Assembly: GCF_031456495.1 (NCBI RefSeq) | Contig: NZ_JAVDUW010000001.1 | Coordinates: 496,001-560,000, forward strand | Length of the DNA stretch: 64,000 bases | From: Pedococcus sp031456495 | GTDB lineage: Bacteria > Actinomycetota > Actinomycetes > Actinomycetales > Dermatophilaceae | Direction of reading: 5' to 3' | Part shown: one piece after another, positions 1 through 12,864 of the stretch | How the letters are laid out: each line of letters starts with the position of its first letter | Numbering within the stretch: the stretch's first letter is position 1 | The notes under the pieces: generated by a model | Database searches by the model: none | Told to the model about the DNA's origin: nothing | What the model saw: only the letters and a program-made list of their open reading frames with translations | Translations under genes and position numbers: made by a program

Positions 1-683
1 TACGCGTGGCGCAACCAGAAGTGGGAGCTCGAGGAGTACGTCCGCGAGCTGGCCGGCGACGCGGCGGCATACATGCGCCCGTCGTTCTGGCCGACCACCC
101 ACGACATCCTCACGCCGTACATGCAGTTCGGCGGCCCCGCCGCGTGGAAGCTGCGGGCGGCCCTGGCCGCGACGCTGGTGCCGACCTACGGCATCTATGC
201 CGGCTACGAGCTCATCGAGCACGTGGCGCGCCCGGGCGCCGAGGAGCAGATCGACAACGAGAAGTACCAGTACAAGAACCGCCACTGGGAGGACTACGAG
301 CCCGGCGGTCCCAAGGAGGGGCAGTCGCTGGCCGGCTACCTCGCGCGGCTCAACGAGATCCGCCGCGCGCACCCCTCGCTGCACTGGCTGCGGAACATCA
401 CCTTCCACCACGTGGACGACGAGAACATCATGGCGTTCTCCAAGCGCCGCGTGCTGCCCGACGGCACCGAGGACGTCGTCGTGGTCGTCGCCAACCTCGA
501 CCCGCACAGCACCCGCGAGTCGATGGTCCACCTCGACATGCCGGCCCTCGGGTTCGGCTGGCACGACACGGTCGCCGCGCACGACCTGGTCACCGACCAG
601 TCCTGGCAGTGGCAGGAGAACGTCTACGTGAGACTGGGTCCGGAGACCGAGCCCGTGCACGTCGTCGAGATCAGGAGGTTCTG

Positions 684-684
<1 letters not shown>
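1..684 (+). CDS. glgE: GlgE maltosyltransferase, C-terminal part (cut by left edge)
   Basis: C-terminal 227 residues of alpha-1,4-glucan:maltose-1-phosphate maltosyltransferase, which extends alpha-glucan with maltose-1-phosphate. The 5' end lies outside the window. Visible family signatures are MRPSFWPTTHDILTPYMQFGG and the following GPAAWKLRAALAATL, then YGIYAGYELIEH, all matching the end of the GH13_3 barrel, followed by the C-terminal beta domain. The stop codon TGA shares its last base with the ATG of treS. The next genes supply trehalose synthase, maltokinase and branching enzyme, which is the complete GlgE pathway, so the assignment is supported by sequence and context. Confidence 0.93.
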
Positions 685-2388
<1,704 letters not shown>

Positions 2389-2396
<8 letters not shown>

Positions 2397-3828
2397 GATC
2401 CACACGACGGCCTCGCTGTCGCCGACCAAGCTGGAGCTGCTCGAGGGCTGGATGGGCCGGCAGCGCTGGTATGCCGCCAAGGGCAGCACCCCGCGCCTGC
2501 GCAAGCTCTGGTCGTGGCGCCTCGACGACCCCGCGGGGCAGGTGGGCATCGAGACCATCCTCGTCGTCGACGAGGCCGGCCCCGCGCCCGTGCTCTACCA
2601 GGTGCCCCTCACCTACCGGGCCGCACCGCTGGAGGGCGGGCAGTCGGCCCTGGTCGGCACGACCGAGCACACCGTCCTCGGCCGCCGGTGGGTCTACGAC
2701 GGACCGCACGACCCGGTGTACGCCGCGCAGCTCCTCGAGCTGGCGCTGGGCCGGGCCGTGCCGCAGGCCGGTTCACAGTCCGACACCGTCGAGCCCGACG
2801 TGGTCGGCGAGCGCCACCGGTCGTGGACCCAGGAGGTGACCCTGCGCGGGTCCCGGGTGCTGTCCGGCGAGCAGTCCAACACCTCGATCGTGTTCGACTG
2901 CGTGGACGCGGACGGGGCCCCGAAACCGTTGATCTGCAAGGTCTTCCGGATGCTCCACGACGGGGAGAACCCCGACGTCACCGTCCAGGGCGCACTGTCC
3001 GAGGGCGGCTCGACGCGGGTGCCCGGCATGGTCGGCGCCGTGTCCGCCCGCTGGCCGTCGCCCGTCGAGGGCGGTCCGTCCGCCGCCGGCCACCTCGCCT
3101 TCGCCCAGGAGTTCTTCCCCGGCACCGAGGACGCGTGGCGGGTGGCGCTGCGTGCGATCGGCGCGGGCGAGGACTTCACCGCACCGGCCCGCGAGCTCGG
3201 TGCGGCGACCGCGGAGGTGCACGACCTGCTGGCGCGGGTGCTGCCGACCGAGCCCGTGACCGAGGCCGCCATCGCCGAGGTGGTGGCAGGCATGCGCGGG
3301 CGCTACATCGCCGCGGCGTCGGAGGTGCCGGCCCTCGCCGCCTTCGAGCACCGGATCGCGTCGGTCTTCGACCGGGCCGTCAACGCGCCCTGGCCCCGGC
3401 TCCAGCGGATCCACGGCGACTACCACCTCGGCCAGGTGCTGCAGGTGGCCGGTCGCGGGTGGGTGCTGCTCGACTTCGAGGGTGAGCCGCTGCGGCCGCT
3501 GGCCGAGCGCAGCCGCCCCGACCTCGCGGTCCGCGACGTGGCCGGCATGCTCCGCTCGTTCGACTACGCGGCCGGGTCGTGGGAGCAGTCCCACCCCGGC
3601 AGGAGCGCGCGCGAGTGGGCCGCCGCCACCCAGGCCGCCTTCCTCGACGGGTATGCCGCGGCGGCCGGGACCGACCCCCGCGACAACCCCGCGCTGCTCA
3701 TCGCGTTCCAGCTCGACAAAGCCCTCTACGAGGTGGTGTACGAGGCACGAAACCGCCCACCGTGGCTGACCATCCCGACCGCCGCAGTGGCCCGACTGCT
3801 CGACGACGCACGAAGGGACCTGGCATGA
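2389..3828 (+). CDS. mak: Maltokinase (Mak/Pep2)
   Basis: 479-residue kinase that phosphorylates maltose with ATP to give maltose-1-phosphate, the GlgE donor. The GTG start overlaps the treS stop by 8 bases. The N-terminal cap has LLEGWMGRQRWYAAKG, typical of actinobacterial maltokinases. The aminoglycoside-phosphotransferase-like C lobe has the catalytic RIHGDYHLGQVL (near residues 340-351) and the metal-binding VLLDFEGEP (near 358-366). It is a stand-alone protein rather than a TreS-Pep2 fusion, translationally coupled to treS. Confidence 0.93.
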
Positions 3829-6340
3829 GCCCCAAGTTCGGCAAGAACAAGAAGGACCCGAAGGACCCGAAGGACCCCCAGGGCGACAGCACGCCCACCG
3901 CAGCCCCCGTCGACGGGACGCAGGCCACGCCTGACGCGCACCCCGTGGACACGTCGCAGGCGCCGGCCGCTCCAGGGACCCACCCGGACCCGGCTGCCCC
4001 TGGGTCGGGCCGGGTGACCGCGCCGCCCGTCAGCCGTGAACCCACCGCGGGTCAGGTGACCGAGCCCCCGGCGAGTCCGGGGGCCCAGCCGGGCCAGGTG
4101 ACCGAGCCCCCAGTGAGCCGCGAGCCGGAGCCGGTCCCCGTGCCGGCCACGCCGGAGGAGGCCATCCGCGCCTTCATCGACGGGCGGCACCAGCAGCCGC
4201 ACGACCTGCTCGGTCACCACCTCGAGCCCGAGGGCCTCGTGGTGCGCGCCTTCCGGCCGTTCGCGGCCTCCGTGGTCGTGCGCTTCGCCGACGGCGAGCA
4301 CGTGGCGATGGAGCACGAGTCCGACGGCGTGTGGCGCGGACTGCGCCCCGGCGCCACGCAGACGCAGGACTACCGCCTGCTCGTCGCCTACGGCGACGGC
4401 ATCGAGCACGTCCAGGACGACCCGTACCGGTTCGCACCGACGCTGGGCGACCTCGACCGCTACCTCATCGGCGAGGGGCGGCACGAGCAGCTCTGGACCG
4501 TGCTCGGCGCCCACGTGCGCGAGTACGGCGGCCCGATGGGCTCCGTGGTCGGGACGTCGTTCGCCGTGTGGGCCCCGCGCGCCCAGGCCGTGCACGTCGT
4601 CGGCGACTTCAACGGCTGGGACACCCGCAGCCACCCGATGCGCCTGCTCGGCGAGTCCGGCGTGTGGGAGCTCTTCGTCCCCGGGGTCGGCGACGGCGCC
4701 CTCTACAAGTTCATGGTCCGCGGGGCCGACGGCCGCGTCCGGGAGAAGGCCGACCCGATGGCGCGCTCGACCGAGCTGCCGCCGGGACGCGCGTCGCGGG
4801 TCGAGCACTCGCGCTACGACTGGCAGGACGAGGACTGGCTGCGCCACCGGACCGAGAACGACCCGCACACCGGGCCGATGAGCGTCTACGAGGTGCACCT
4901 GGGCTCCTGGCGCAAGGGGCAGTCCTACCGCGACCTCGCCGAGCACCTCGTCAACTACACCCGCGACCTCGGCTTCACCCACGTCGAGTTCATGCCGGTG
5001 ATGGAGCACCCGTACCCGCCGTCGTGGGGCTACCACGTCACCAGCTACTACGCGCCGAGCGCGCGGTTCGGGACGCCGGACGACTTCCGGTACCTCGTCG
5101 ACCGGCTGCACAGGGCCGGCATCGGCGTCATCCTGGACTGGGTGCCGGGCCACTTCGCGACCGACCCGTGGGCGCTGGCCCAGTTCGACGGGCTGCCGCT
5201 GTACGAGCACCCGGACCCGCGCAAGGGCTGGCACCCCGAGTGGGGCTCCTACATCTTCGACTTCGGCCGCCAGCAGGTGCGCAACTTCCTCGTGGCGAAT
5301 GCCGTGTACTGGCTCGAGGAGTTCCACGTCGACGGCCTGCGCGTCGACGGTGTCGCATCGATGCTCTACCTCGACTACGCGCGCCGCGACGGCGAGTGGA
5401 TCCCCAACGTGCACGGCGGCCGGGAGAACCTCGAGGCGGTGGGCCTGCTCCAGGAGGCCAACGCCACGGCATACAAGCGCGTCCCCGGCATCGTCACGAT
5501 CGCCGAGGAGTCCACGTCCTGGCCGGGCGTCACGAAGCCGACCGACGCGGGCGGCCTGGGCTTCGGGCTGAAGTGGAACATGGGCTGGATGAACGACTCC
5601 TTGCGCTACCTCAAGGAGGACCCGGTCCACCGGCAGTACCACCACAACCTGCTGACCTTCTCGCTCATGTACGCGTACAGCGAGAACTACCTGCTGCCGA
5701 TCAGCCACGACGAGGTCGTGCACGGCAAGGGCTCGCTGCTCCGCAAGGTTCCGGGCAGCCGGTACGACCAGCTGGCGACGGTGCGCGCGTACCTCGCGTA
5801 CATCTGGAGCCACCCGGGCAAGCAGCTCATCTTCATGGGCAGCGAGTTCGCCCAGGAGGCCGAGTGGGCGGACGGCCGCGAGCTCGACTGGTGGCTGCTC
5901 GACCACGCGGCCCACTACCGGGTGCACAACCTGGTCAAGGAGCTCAACCGGGTCTACAAGGACAGCCGGGCCCTGTGGGCGCTGGACTCGGACTCGGCCG
6001 GCTTCGAGTGGCTCAACGCCAACGACAACGCCGGGAACACCTACTCCTACCTGCGTTTCGGCACGCCCGACCGGCAGGGCGACGTGCTGGCGGTGGCCGT
6101 GAACTTCGGCGGCATCTCCCGTGACCCGCTGCGCCTGGGCGTGCCCCGGGCGGGCCGCTGGCGGGTGGTGCTCGACACGAGCGGGTTCGACGAGTTCGGC
6201 ACGGCCAGCCAGGCCGGCGTCGAGCTGGAGGCGCAGGACGTCCCGGCGGACGGCCAGCCGTACTCCGTGGAGGTGACGGTGGCGAAGCTGTCCGCCGTCT
6301 ACCTGGCGCCCATCGAGGAGGACGAGGAGGTGGCCGCGCC

Positions 6341-6344
<4 letters not shown>
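3825..6344 (+). CDS. glgB: 1,4-alpha-glucan branching enzyme with a long Pro-rich N-terminal tail
   Basis: 839-residue GlgB that introduces alpha-1,6 branches. The ATG overlaps the maltokinase stop (ATGA). Residues 1 to about 105 are an unusual low-complexity tail: Lys/Asp-rich (KKDPKDPKDPQGD), then Pro/Ala/Thr-rich with repeated QVTEPP and VSREP units. CBM48-type domains follow (near 110-360), then the GH13 barrel with VDGLRVDGVASML (nucleophile), TIAEESTSWPGVT (acid) and LPISHDEVVHGKGS. Typical GlgB is about 730 residues, so the tail is extra. It may be a linker or anchoring segment; nothing in it is catalytic. Confidence 0.94.
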
Positions 6345-7984
<1,640 letters not shown>

Positions 7985-8077
7985 GGCGCCTCACTCAGCG
8001 GGCAACCCTCCCGTTCGGCGCCTGCCCGTGCGCGCTCCGCGCCCGCCCCTCCGCACGCTCCCACCCCCACCCCACTT

Positions 8078-8138
8078 GTTGCCGGCAGGTCGTCACCAGA
8101 TGGCCTCCGGGAGGCCGCCGTGACCACGTGGTGGCAAC
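8078..8138 (+). other. Nested inverted repeats downstream of pgm
   Basis: Three nested complementary pairs are visible: outer GTTGCC (8078-8083) with GGCAAC (8133-8138), middle GTCAC (8092-8096) with GTGAC (8120-8124), and inner GGCCTC with GGAGGCC around 8102-8116. There is no U-run, so this is not a classic terminator. It could be a 3' UTR structure of the pgm transcript or an RNA element. The call rests on base pairing alone. Confidence 0.3.
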
Positions 8139-8194
8139 GACTGGGTGAGGTGGATCGCGAACCCGGCGGGATTCGGAGGGATCCTCCGGAATTA

Positions 8195-8213
8195 AACGGA
8201 GGGTTGCTCCGTT
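8195..8213. promoter_or_regulatory. Palindromic operator candidate upstream of a small ORF
   Basis: Inverted repeat AACGGAG (8195-8201), 5-base spacer, CTCCGTT (8207-8213), embedded in a short AT-richer stretch (attAAACGG...gttgtat) ten bases before an ATG at 8223. The shape resembles half-sites bound by TetR-type regulators, which is an inference. A second partial dyad, GGAGG/CCTCC around 8176-8187, lies just upstream. Confidence 0.4.
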
Positions 8214-8222
8214 GTATGGGAC

Positions 8223-8390
8223 ATGACGACGCGCCAGAGCCCCCGACCGACCCGTACCTCCTTCCCTCGCTCCGGTGACCATGGCCCCAACCTCGCGACG
8301 CTCGACCAGCTGCGAGGACTGCGCCGCCCCCGTCTGATGACGCCGGAGGCGCGCCGCCACCAGGTGCCGCAGGAGTGCAGCGCCTGCTGA
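8223..8390 (+). CDS. Possible small protein (55 aa)
   Basis: ATG-initiated frame encoding a basic 55-residue peptide that begins MTTRQSPRPT and ends QECSAC. No domain is recognised. The case for it being real is the palindromic, AT-richer promoter-like DNA directly upstream and the strong terminator 28 bases after its stop. Against it: no clear ribosome binding site, and random frames of this size are common at this GC content. Pgm lies upstream and a convergent ATP-grasp gene lies downstream. Confidence 0.35.
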   Translation: MTTRQSPRPTRTSFPRSGDHGPNLATLDQLRGLRRPRLMTPEARRHQVPQECSAC

Positions 8391-8418
8391 GCCACGGCTC
8401 CCGCCAGCACAGCGCGCG

Positions 8419-8456
8419 ACGACGGCCCGGACACCACACGGTGTCCGGGCCGTCGT
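8419..8456. terminator. Strong hairpin terminator between convergent units
   Basis: A perfect 17-bp stem: ACGACGGCCCGGACACC (8419-8435), ACAC loop, GGTGTCCGGGCCGTCGT (8440-8456). It lies between the pgm/small-ORF unit (+) and the ATP-grasp gene (-), so it can act for both strands. As is common in high-GC actinobacteria there is no long U-run. Confidence 0.8.
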
Positions 8457-8495
8457 GCGTTCGGTTGGCGGCCGCAGTCGCGCGCGTGGGGGGTC

Positions 8496-9806
8496 TCAGG
8501 CGGAGACGGCCGGCGCCGGGCCGCCCACCACCGCCTCGTCGGTGCGGGAGGCGCCCGAGCCCAGCCGCGAGCGCTCGTCGTCGACCCACAGCCGGGTGAG
8601 GCCGCCGAAGTGGCCCTCGAACCGCTCCCACTCGTGCGGCGGGTACGTCTGCTGGATCGTGCTCGTCAGCAGGGACCGGAACGCGTCCGAGTCCACCCAC
8701 TCCAGCACCAGCTCGTCGACGTGGCCGAGGGCGGCGTCGCAGAACTCGCGGTAGCGCTCGGTCTCGAAGTGCTGGTCGGCCAGCCGCTGGTATGCGGCGA
8801 GCTTGCCCTGGTAGTCGAGGTCCGGGTCGTCGGCCACCGCGAACCACGGGTCGGTGTCGACCTGCGTGCGCGCCCGTCGGTCGGTCGCCACGCAGAACAC
8901 CGACCACTTGAGCAGCGCCTTCATCGCCCACGGGAAGTAGTAGTGCAGCGACGTCACGGCCACGTCGGGACACGCGTTGGCGTAGTCGATCGGGTAGACC
9001 ACGCCGTCCTTGACGAGCATCTCGCACGAGTTGAACTCCCAGCGGAAGAAGGAGTTCACCGTCTGGGCGATGGTGATCGCCTCGCTGCCCACCGCCTCCG
9101 AGAGGAAGCCGTGCTCCACGGCATACCGCTCGTGCATGGGCTCGTCGGGACGGAACTTCATGACCATCGTCTCCGGCCCGATCGTGAGCGCCCGCGCGAA
9201 GACCTCGAACCCGTCGACCGCCTTCTGCAGGTGCATGAGCATCTCGCCGGAGTCGTTGTACGCGGAGTGGAGGTCGTCGCGGTCCTTGATCATCGAGACG
9301 CCGCGCCACGCCCCGCCGTCGAACGGTTTCATGAACATCGGGTAGCCGAGCTCCTCGGCGATCTCGTCGAGGTCGAAGGACTTGTTGTACTTCGAGGACG
9401 TGAACGCCCAGCGCACGTTGTCGATGGGGTTCTTGTAGGGCACGAGGACGGTCTCGGGGACGTTCATCCCGAGCCGCAGCAGGGCGCAGTAGGCCGAGTG
9501 CTTCTCCATCGACTGGAACGTGAACGGGCTGTTCAACAGGTACACGTCGTCCATGAGCGCGACCTTCTTGAGCCACTCGCGCGGGTGGTAGTACCAGTGC
9601 GCCAGCCGGTCGATGACCAGGTCGTGCCGTGGTTTGTCACGCAGGTTGAACGGCTCGATGGTCACGCGCTCGGTGGTGACCCGGTGCTGGGTGCCGTCCG
9701 GCCCGGTCACCGTCCCGAGCCGCTCGACGAGGGACTCGAACGCCGCCGGCCAGTCGCCCTCGGCACCGAGCAGGAGTCCGATCAGGTGGTTCCGTGAGGA
9801 GGACAT
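8496..9806 (-). CDS. ATP-grasp family protein of unknown substrate
   Basis: 436 residues. Segments such as LGYPMFMKPFDGGAWRGVSMI (central nucleotide-binding lobe), ALTIGPETMVMKFRPDEPMHERY and CEMLVKDGVVYPIDYANACPDVA (end of the grasp fold with acidic and Asn metal ligands) match the ATP-grasp carboxylate-amine ligase fold, RimK-like in outline. The N-terminal third (WYYHPREWLKKVALMDDVYLLNSPFTFQ) is the pre-grasp region. The C-terminal 130 residues are helical and not recognised. The ATG start is at 9806 with no obvious Shine-Dalgarno sequence. The gene stands alone between terminators, so context gives no substrate. Confidence 0.7.
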   Translation of the reverse strand: MSSSRNHLIGLLLGAEGDWPAAFESLVERLGTVTGPDGTQHRVTTERVTIEPFNLRDKPRHDLVIDRLAHWYYHPREWLKKVALMDDVYLLNSPFTFQSMEKHSAYCALLRLGMNVPETVLVPYKNPIDNVRWAFTSSKYNKSFDLDEIAEELGYPMFMKPFDGGAWRGVSMIKDRDDLHSAYNDSGEMLMHLQKAVDGFEVFARALTIGPETMVMKFRPDEPMHERYAVEHGFLSEAVGSEAITIAQTVNSFFRWEFNSCEMLVKDGVVYPIDYANACPDVAVTSLHYYFPWAMKALLKWSVFCVATDRRARTQVDTDPWFAVADDPDLDYQGKLAAYQRLADQHFETERYREFCDAALGHVDELVLEWVDSDAFRSLLTSTIQQTYPPHEWERFEGHFGGLTRLWVDDERSRLGSGASRTDEAVVGGPAPAVSA

Positions 9807-9899
9807 GCGCCCATACTTGCGGCTGCTCGCCGATGCCGAAAGTGGAGACGGCGGCCCCCGGCCCAGTGGGGCTGAGGGCCGCCGCGGGCGCTGCCGACC

Positions 9900-9951
9900 T
9901 CAGAACAGGGCTGACGTCAGAACAGGGCGGACGTCAGAACAGGGCGGACAT
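9900..9951. repeat. 17-bp unit in three tandem copies at the ybbN-like 3' end
   Basis: Three adjacent copies of CAGAACAGGGCGGACGT (the first copy with ctgacgt, the last with gacat) span about 9901-9951. The rightmost copy encodes the last residues and stop (MSALF*) of the downstream-reading minus-strand gene; the other two lie just past the stop, each carrying another TGA. This looks like recent slippage duplication of the gene's 3' tip. Confidence 0.85.
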
Positions 9952-10905
9952 CAGCGCCGTGCGCGCCTTGCGCACGCGCTCGTCGTGGGACCCCACGACG
10001 GCGAACAGCTCGAGCAGGTGGGCGCGCGCGGCCTCGCGCTCGTCGCCGCTCGTGGCGCGGACGAGGTCGATGAGGCGCAGGAAGGCGTCCTCGACGTGGC
10101 CGCCGAGGACGTCGAGGTCGGCGACCAGCGTCTGGGCGGCGACGTCCTGCGGGTGCTCCGCCGCGGCCGCGCGGGCGGACTGCAGGTCGGCGCCTTGGGT
10201 GCGCTGCATGAGCCCGACCTGCGCGAGGCCCAGCTGGGCGTCGGCGTCGGCGGGGTCCTGCTTGAGGGCCGAGGTGTATGCCGCGGCGGCAGCCTCGAGG
10301 TCGCCGCGCTCGATGGCGTCGTACGCCTCCTGGTGCAGCGGGGGCAGGGGCGGCTCCTCCCCCTCCTCGGCGCTGCCGGCGGCGGACACGTCGACCCGGC
10401 CGGCGACACCGTGCTGGACGGCCAGGCCGAGGAACTCGTCGAGCACCTGGCGCAGCGTGGCCTCGGCCTGCACGCCGGCGAACATCGGGACCGGCTGGCC
10501 CTGGACCATCCCCATGGTCACCGGGACGCTCTGCACCTGGAACGCGCGCAGCAGCGTGGGGTTCGCCTCGACGTCGATCGAGACGACCTGGAACCGGCCC
10601 TCGTACGAGCCGGCCACCGAGACGACCGTGTCGAGGTAGGCGCGGGACTCGGGCAGGCGGGCCGCCCAGAGGACGAGCAGCAGCGGGACGCTGACCGAGG
10701 CGTTCGCGATCTCCTGGAAGTTCGCGTCCGTGCCCTCGACGACGACCCCGCTGCGGCCCGGCACGCCCGGCGCGGCGGCCGCGTGGCCACCTGCCGACGA
10801 GCCGGTGGACGGGGTCGCGGTGGCTCCGGCAGGGGCCGCTGCGCTCTGCAGACCCGACAGGTCCACCGCTCCTCGCACACCACCGGGGTTCGGCTGATCA
10901 GTCAT
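9934..10905 (-). CDS. Thioredoxin-fold/TPR protein (YbbN/CnoX-like) lacking the CxxC
   Basis: 323 residues. After a variable Ala/Gly-rich leader (1-75), a thioredoxin fold is visible (VPLLLVLWAARLPESRAY, then VVSIDVEANPTLLRAFQVQSVPVTMGMVQGQPV). The C-terminal half is TPR-like (AYDAIERGDLEAAAAAYTSALKQDPADADAQLGLAQV). The usual WCxxC is replaced by WAARLPES, so it cannot be a dithiol oxidoreductase. YbbN/CnoX relatives act as holdases or co-chaperones. The ATG at 10905 is preceded by no strong SD. Its 3' end carries the tandem 17-bp duplication. Confidence 0.85.
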   Translation of the reverse strand: MTDQPNPGGVRGAVDLSGLQSAAAPAGATATPSTGSSAGGHAAAAPGVPGRSGVVVEGTDANFQEIANASVSVPLLLVLWAARLPESRAYLDTVVSVAGSYEGRFQVVSIDVEANPTLLRAFQVQSVPVTMGMVQGQPVPMFAGVQAEATLRQVLDEFLGLAVQHGVAGRVDVSAAGSAEEGEEPPLPPLHQEAYDAIERGDLEAAAAAYTSALKQDPADADAQLGLAQVGLMQRTQGADLQSARAAAAEHPQDVAAQTLVADLDVLGGHVEDAFLRLIDLVRATSGDEREAARAHLLELFAVVGSHDERVRKARTALMSALF

Positions 10906-10986
10906 GCCGCTGATTCTTCCCCACCGGCGCCGGGACCGCCCAGCCGCCCCGGGTCGCGCCGGGCCGCCACACGACGAGGGTCCTGC

Positions 10987-11970
10987 TCAGGAGCCCTTGG
11001 CCGAGGACAGCACCTCGTCGACGGCGACCATCTTCGCCTTGCCCTGCGCGGGCACGGTGAAGACGACCATCTCGTAGGTCTGCAGCTGCGCACTGCGGGT
11101 CAGCGTCTTCTTGCGCACCAGCTTCTGGAAGTCGGCACTCGCCGTCAGCGACTTGCCGCCCTTGCTCAGCGTGATGGCGTCGGTGCGCTGCATCAGTGCG
11201 AACACCAGCGCGCCACCGTCCTTGAGCCGGATGGCGGTCGTGCCGGGCTGCGGCACGTGCTTCTGCGTCAGCGTCGCGAGCTTGCCGAACGACTTGGCCT
11301 GGGCCGCCGCGTTGGCCCGCACGGCGAGCGCGAAGGGGTCGCCCGTCTCCACGTCCGGCGCCGGGGAGGCCTTGGGGTACGCCAGCGCACCGGCATACTC
11401 CTGGACGAGCTTGTCCGGGGGCACGGACAGGTCGGCGCCGTCGGTGACCAGGGGCGAGCCGCTGCGCAGCGAGTCCAGCGCCGCGACGGTCGCACCGGGG
11501 TGCATCCGGGCCGACGCGGCCAGCTTGAACGGGGTCGCCGGGTCGGGCGAGGTGAGCAGGTTGAGCTCGGTGGCGCCGTCCTTGCCCGCCGTCTGCACGA
11601 CCATGACGCGCGGCCACGCGGTGCCCCGCGAGACGGCCAGCACCTTGGGCGGCGTGCTGCGGGTCAGGGGCGCGTCGGCGGCCGAGGTGCCGTCCTCGCT
11701 CTTGGCCGCGGCCTCGGCGACCGCGAGCGCGCTGCCGGTGAGCGCCTGCTTGCGCAGGGCGTCGGCCTTGTCGCCGGTGGCGCGCGAGGCCTCGTCGGCC
11801 TGGTCGAGGACGCGGGTCGCGATCTGCTCCGCGGTGTCGGGCGCGATGGGGGCCGTGGTGGTCACCTGCGCGGGCGCGTCGTGGAGGCCGACGACGGCCT
11901 CGGCGGCGCCGCACCCGGCGAGGGCCAGCGCGAGGGCCGCGCCGACCAGGACCTTGGGGGTGGGGGTCAT
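10987..11970 (-). CDS. Secreted lipoprotein, unknown function
   Basis: 327 residues starting MTPTPKVLVGAALALALAGC, a lipoprotein signal peptide with lipobox LAGC (Cys20). The rest is extracytoplasmic, Ala/Thr/Lys-rich, with segments such as PRVMVVQTAGKDGATELNLL and GTTAIRLKDGGALVFALMQRTDAITL; I recognise no named domain. The ATG overlaps the stop of the upstream membrane protein gene (ATGA), so the two are coexpressed and probably work together at the cell surface. Confidence 0.75.
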   Translation of the reverse strand: MTPTPKVLVGAALALALAGCGAAEAVVGLHDAPAQVTTTAPIAPDTAEQIATRVLDQADEASRATGDKADALRKQALTGSALAVAEAAAKSEDGTSAADAPLTRSTPPKVLAVSRGTAWPRVMVVQTAGKDGATELNLLTSPDPATPFKLAASARMHPGATVAALDSLRSGSPLVTDGADLSVPPDKLVQEYAGALAYPKASPAPDVETGDPFALAVRANAAAQAKSFGKLATLTQKHVPQPGTTAIRLKDGGALVFALMQRTDAITLSKGGKSLTASADFQKLVRKKTLTRSAQLQTYEMVVFTVPAQGKAKMVAVDEVLSSAKGS

Positions 11971-12737
11971 GCCTTCACCTCCGGGGCGGGGTCGGTGGCG
12001 TCCCTCGAGGACGCCGGGACGTCTGTCTCCTGCTCGTCGCGCGCGTCGCCCTGCTCGTCGCGCGCGTCGCCCTGCTCGTCGTGCGTGGCGACCGCCGGGG
12101 TGCCGTTCGTGTCGTCGGCGCCCTCGGCGGGGCCGCCGGAGGAGCGCCGCCACGTGCCGACCAGGCCCACGGCACCGACCGCGGCGAGGATGAGCCCCAC
12201 CAGCGCCGTCAGCAGGCTCTGGGCGAACCACGTGCCCCGGCTGATCGTCAGCGTGACCGACGTGACCGTGCCGCCGGGGGCCGCCACGACGAGCGCCTCG
12301 GGCGCGTCGCCCTGGTCGACCTCGACGTGCGCGCGTCCCTTGCCGGTCACGGTCTGGCGCCAGACGTCGGCGCCGGCGAGGTCGGCGGCGGGGGCACCGG
12401 TGCCGGAGGTGGTGCCGGCGAGCTTCCAGGTGCTCACCCGGGAGCCGGTGATGCTGGTGTGCGCAGAGCCACCGACGACGGCCTTGGCGTCGGACGGCGA
12501 GGTCCGTCCGATCCAGACCTGGCCGCCGTCCTTCGTCGTCGCGGTCACGTCCACCGGGTCGTCGACGCGGTTGAGCACGCTCGGCTCCAGGACCACGACG
12601 CCGGTGCCGGGCGTGGCGCGGAACGTCGCGCTCCCCGAGGTGCCGAGGTGTGACGTGAACCACGCGCCCACGACGAGCAGGACCAGCCCGATGCCTGTCA
12701 GCGCGGCCAGGAGCACGCGTTTGGCCAGGATCGACAC
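11967..12737 (-). CDS. Two-TM membrane protein with large extracytoplasmic loop
   Basis: 256 residues. I choose the GTG at 12737 because AAAGGAA sits 9 bases upstream. TM1 is near residues 7-27 (LLAALTGIGLVLLVVGAWF) and TM2 near 180-203 (SLLTALVGLILAAVGAVGLVG), with an extracytoplasmic domain of about 150 residues between. The acidic cytoplasmic tail contains GDARDEQ repeats. No family name is recognised; the lipoprotein gene follows with a 4-base overlap. Confidence 0.7.
   Translation of the reverse strand: MSILAKRVLLAALTGIGLVLLVVGAWFTSHLGTSGSATFRATPGTGVVVLEPSVLNRVDDPVDVTATTKDGGQVWIGRTSPSDAKAVVGGSAHTSITGSRVSTWKLAGTTSGTGAPAADLAGADVWRQTVTGKGRAHVEVDQGDAPEALVVAAPGGTVTSVTLTISRGTWFAQSLLTALVGLILAAVGAVGLVGTWRRSSGGPAEGADDTNGTPAVATHDEQGDARDEQGDARDEQETDVPASSRDATDPAPEVKA
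12031..12081. repeat. 21-bp in-frame tandem repeat in the membrane-protein tail
   Basis: About 2.4 copies of TGCTCGTCGCGCGCGTCGCCC encode the repeated heptad GDARDEQ on the minus strand. The unit is a multiple of three, so copy number can change without a frameshift. Confidence 0.8.
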
Positions 12738-12864
12738 AGTTCGAATTCCTTTACGTGAGACGGCCGGCGTGGGAGGCGTCCCCACAGCCGGCATTCCCTC
12801 CACCATGACCCAACGCCCCCGACGAGGACAAATCCTCGGCCCCTGAAATCGGGACATCAGTGGC

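Noticed and set aside
6..683. N-terminal extension of treS
   Set aside because: This stretch is the other frame of glgE; TreS starts normally at 684.
3726..5927. A 733-codon frame on the minus strand opposite glgB
   Set aside because: Val/Arg/Glu-rich shadow of glgB; glgB itself has all GH13 motifs.
9613..12846. A 1077-codon open frame on the plus strand
   Set aside because: It lies opposite the ATP-grasp, YbbN-like, lipoprotein and membrane protein genes; its translation is low-complexity Arg/Gly/Leu without domains, the usual antisense shadow at high GC.
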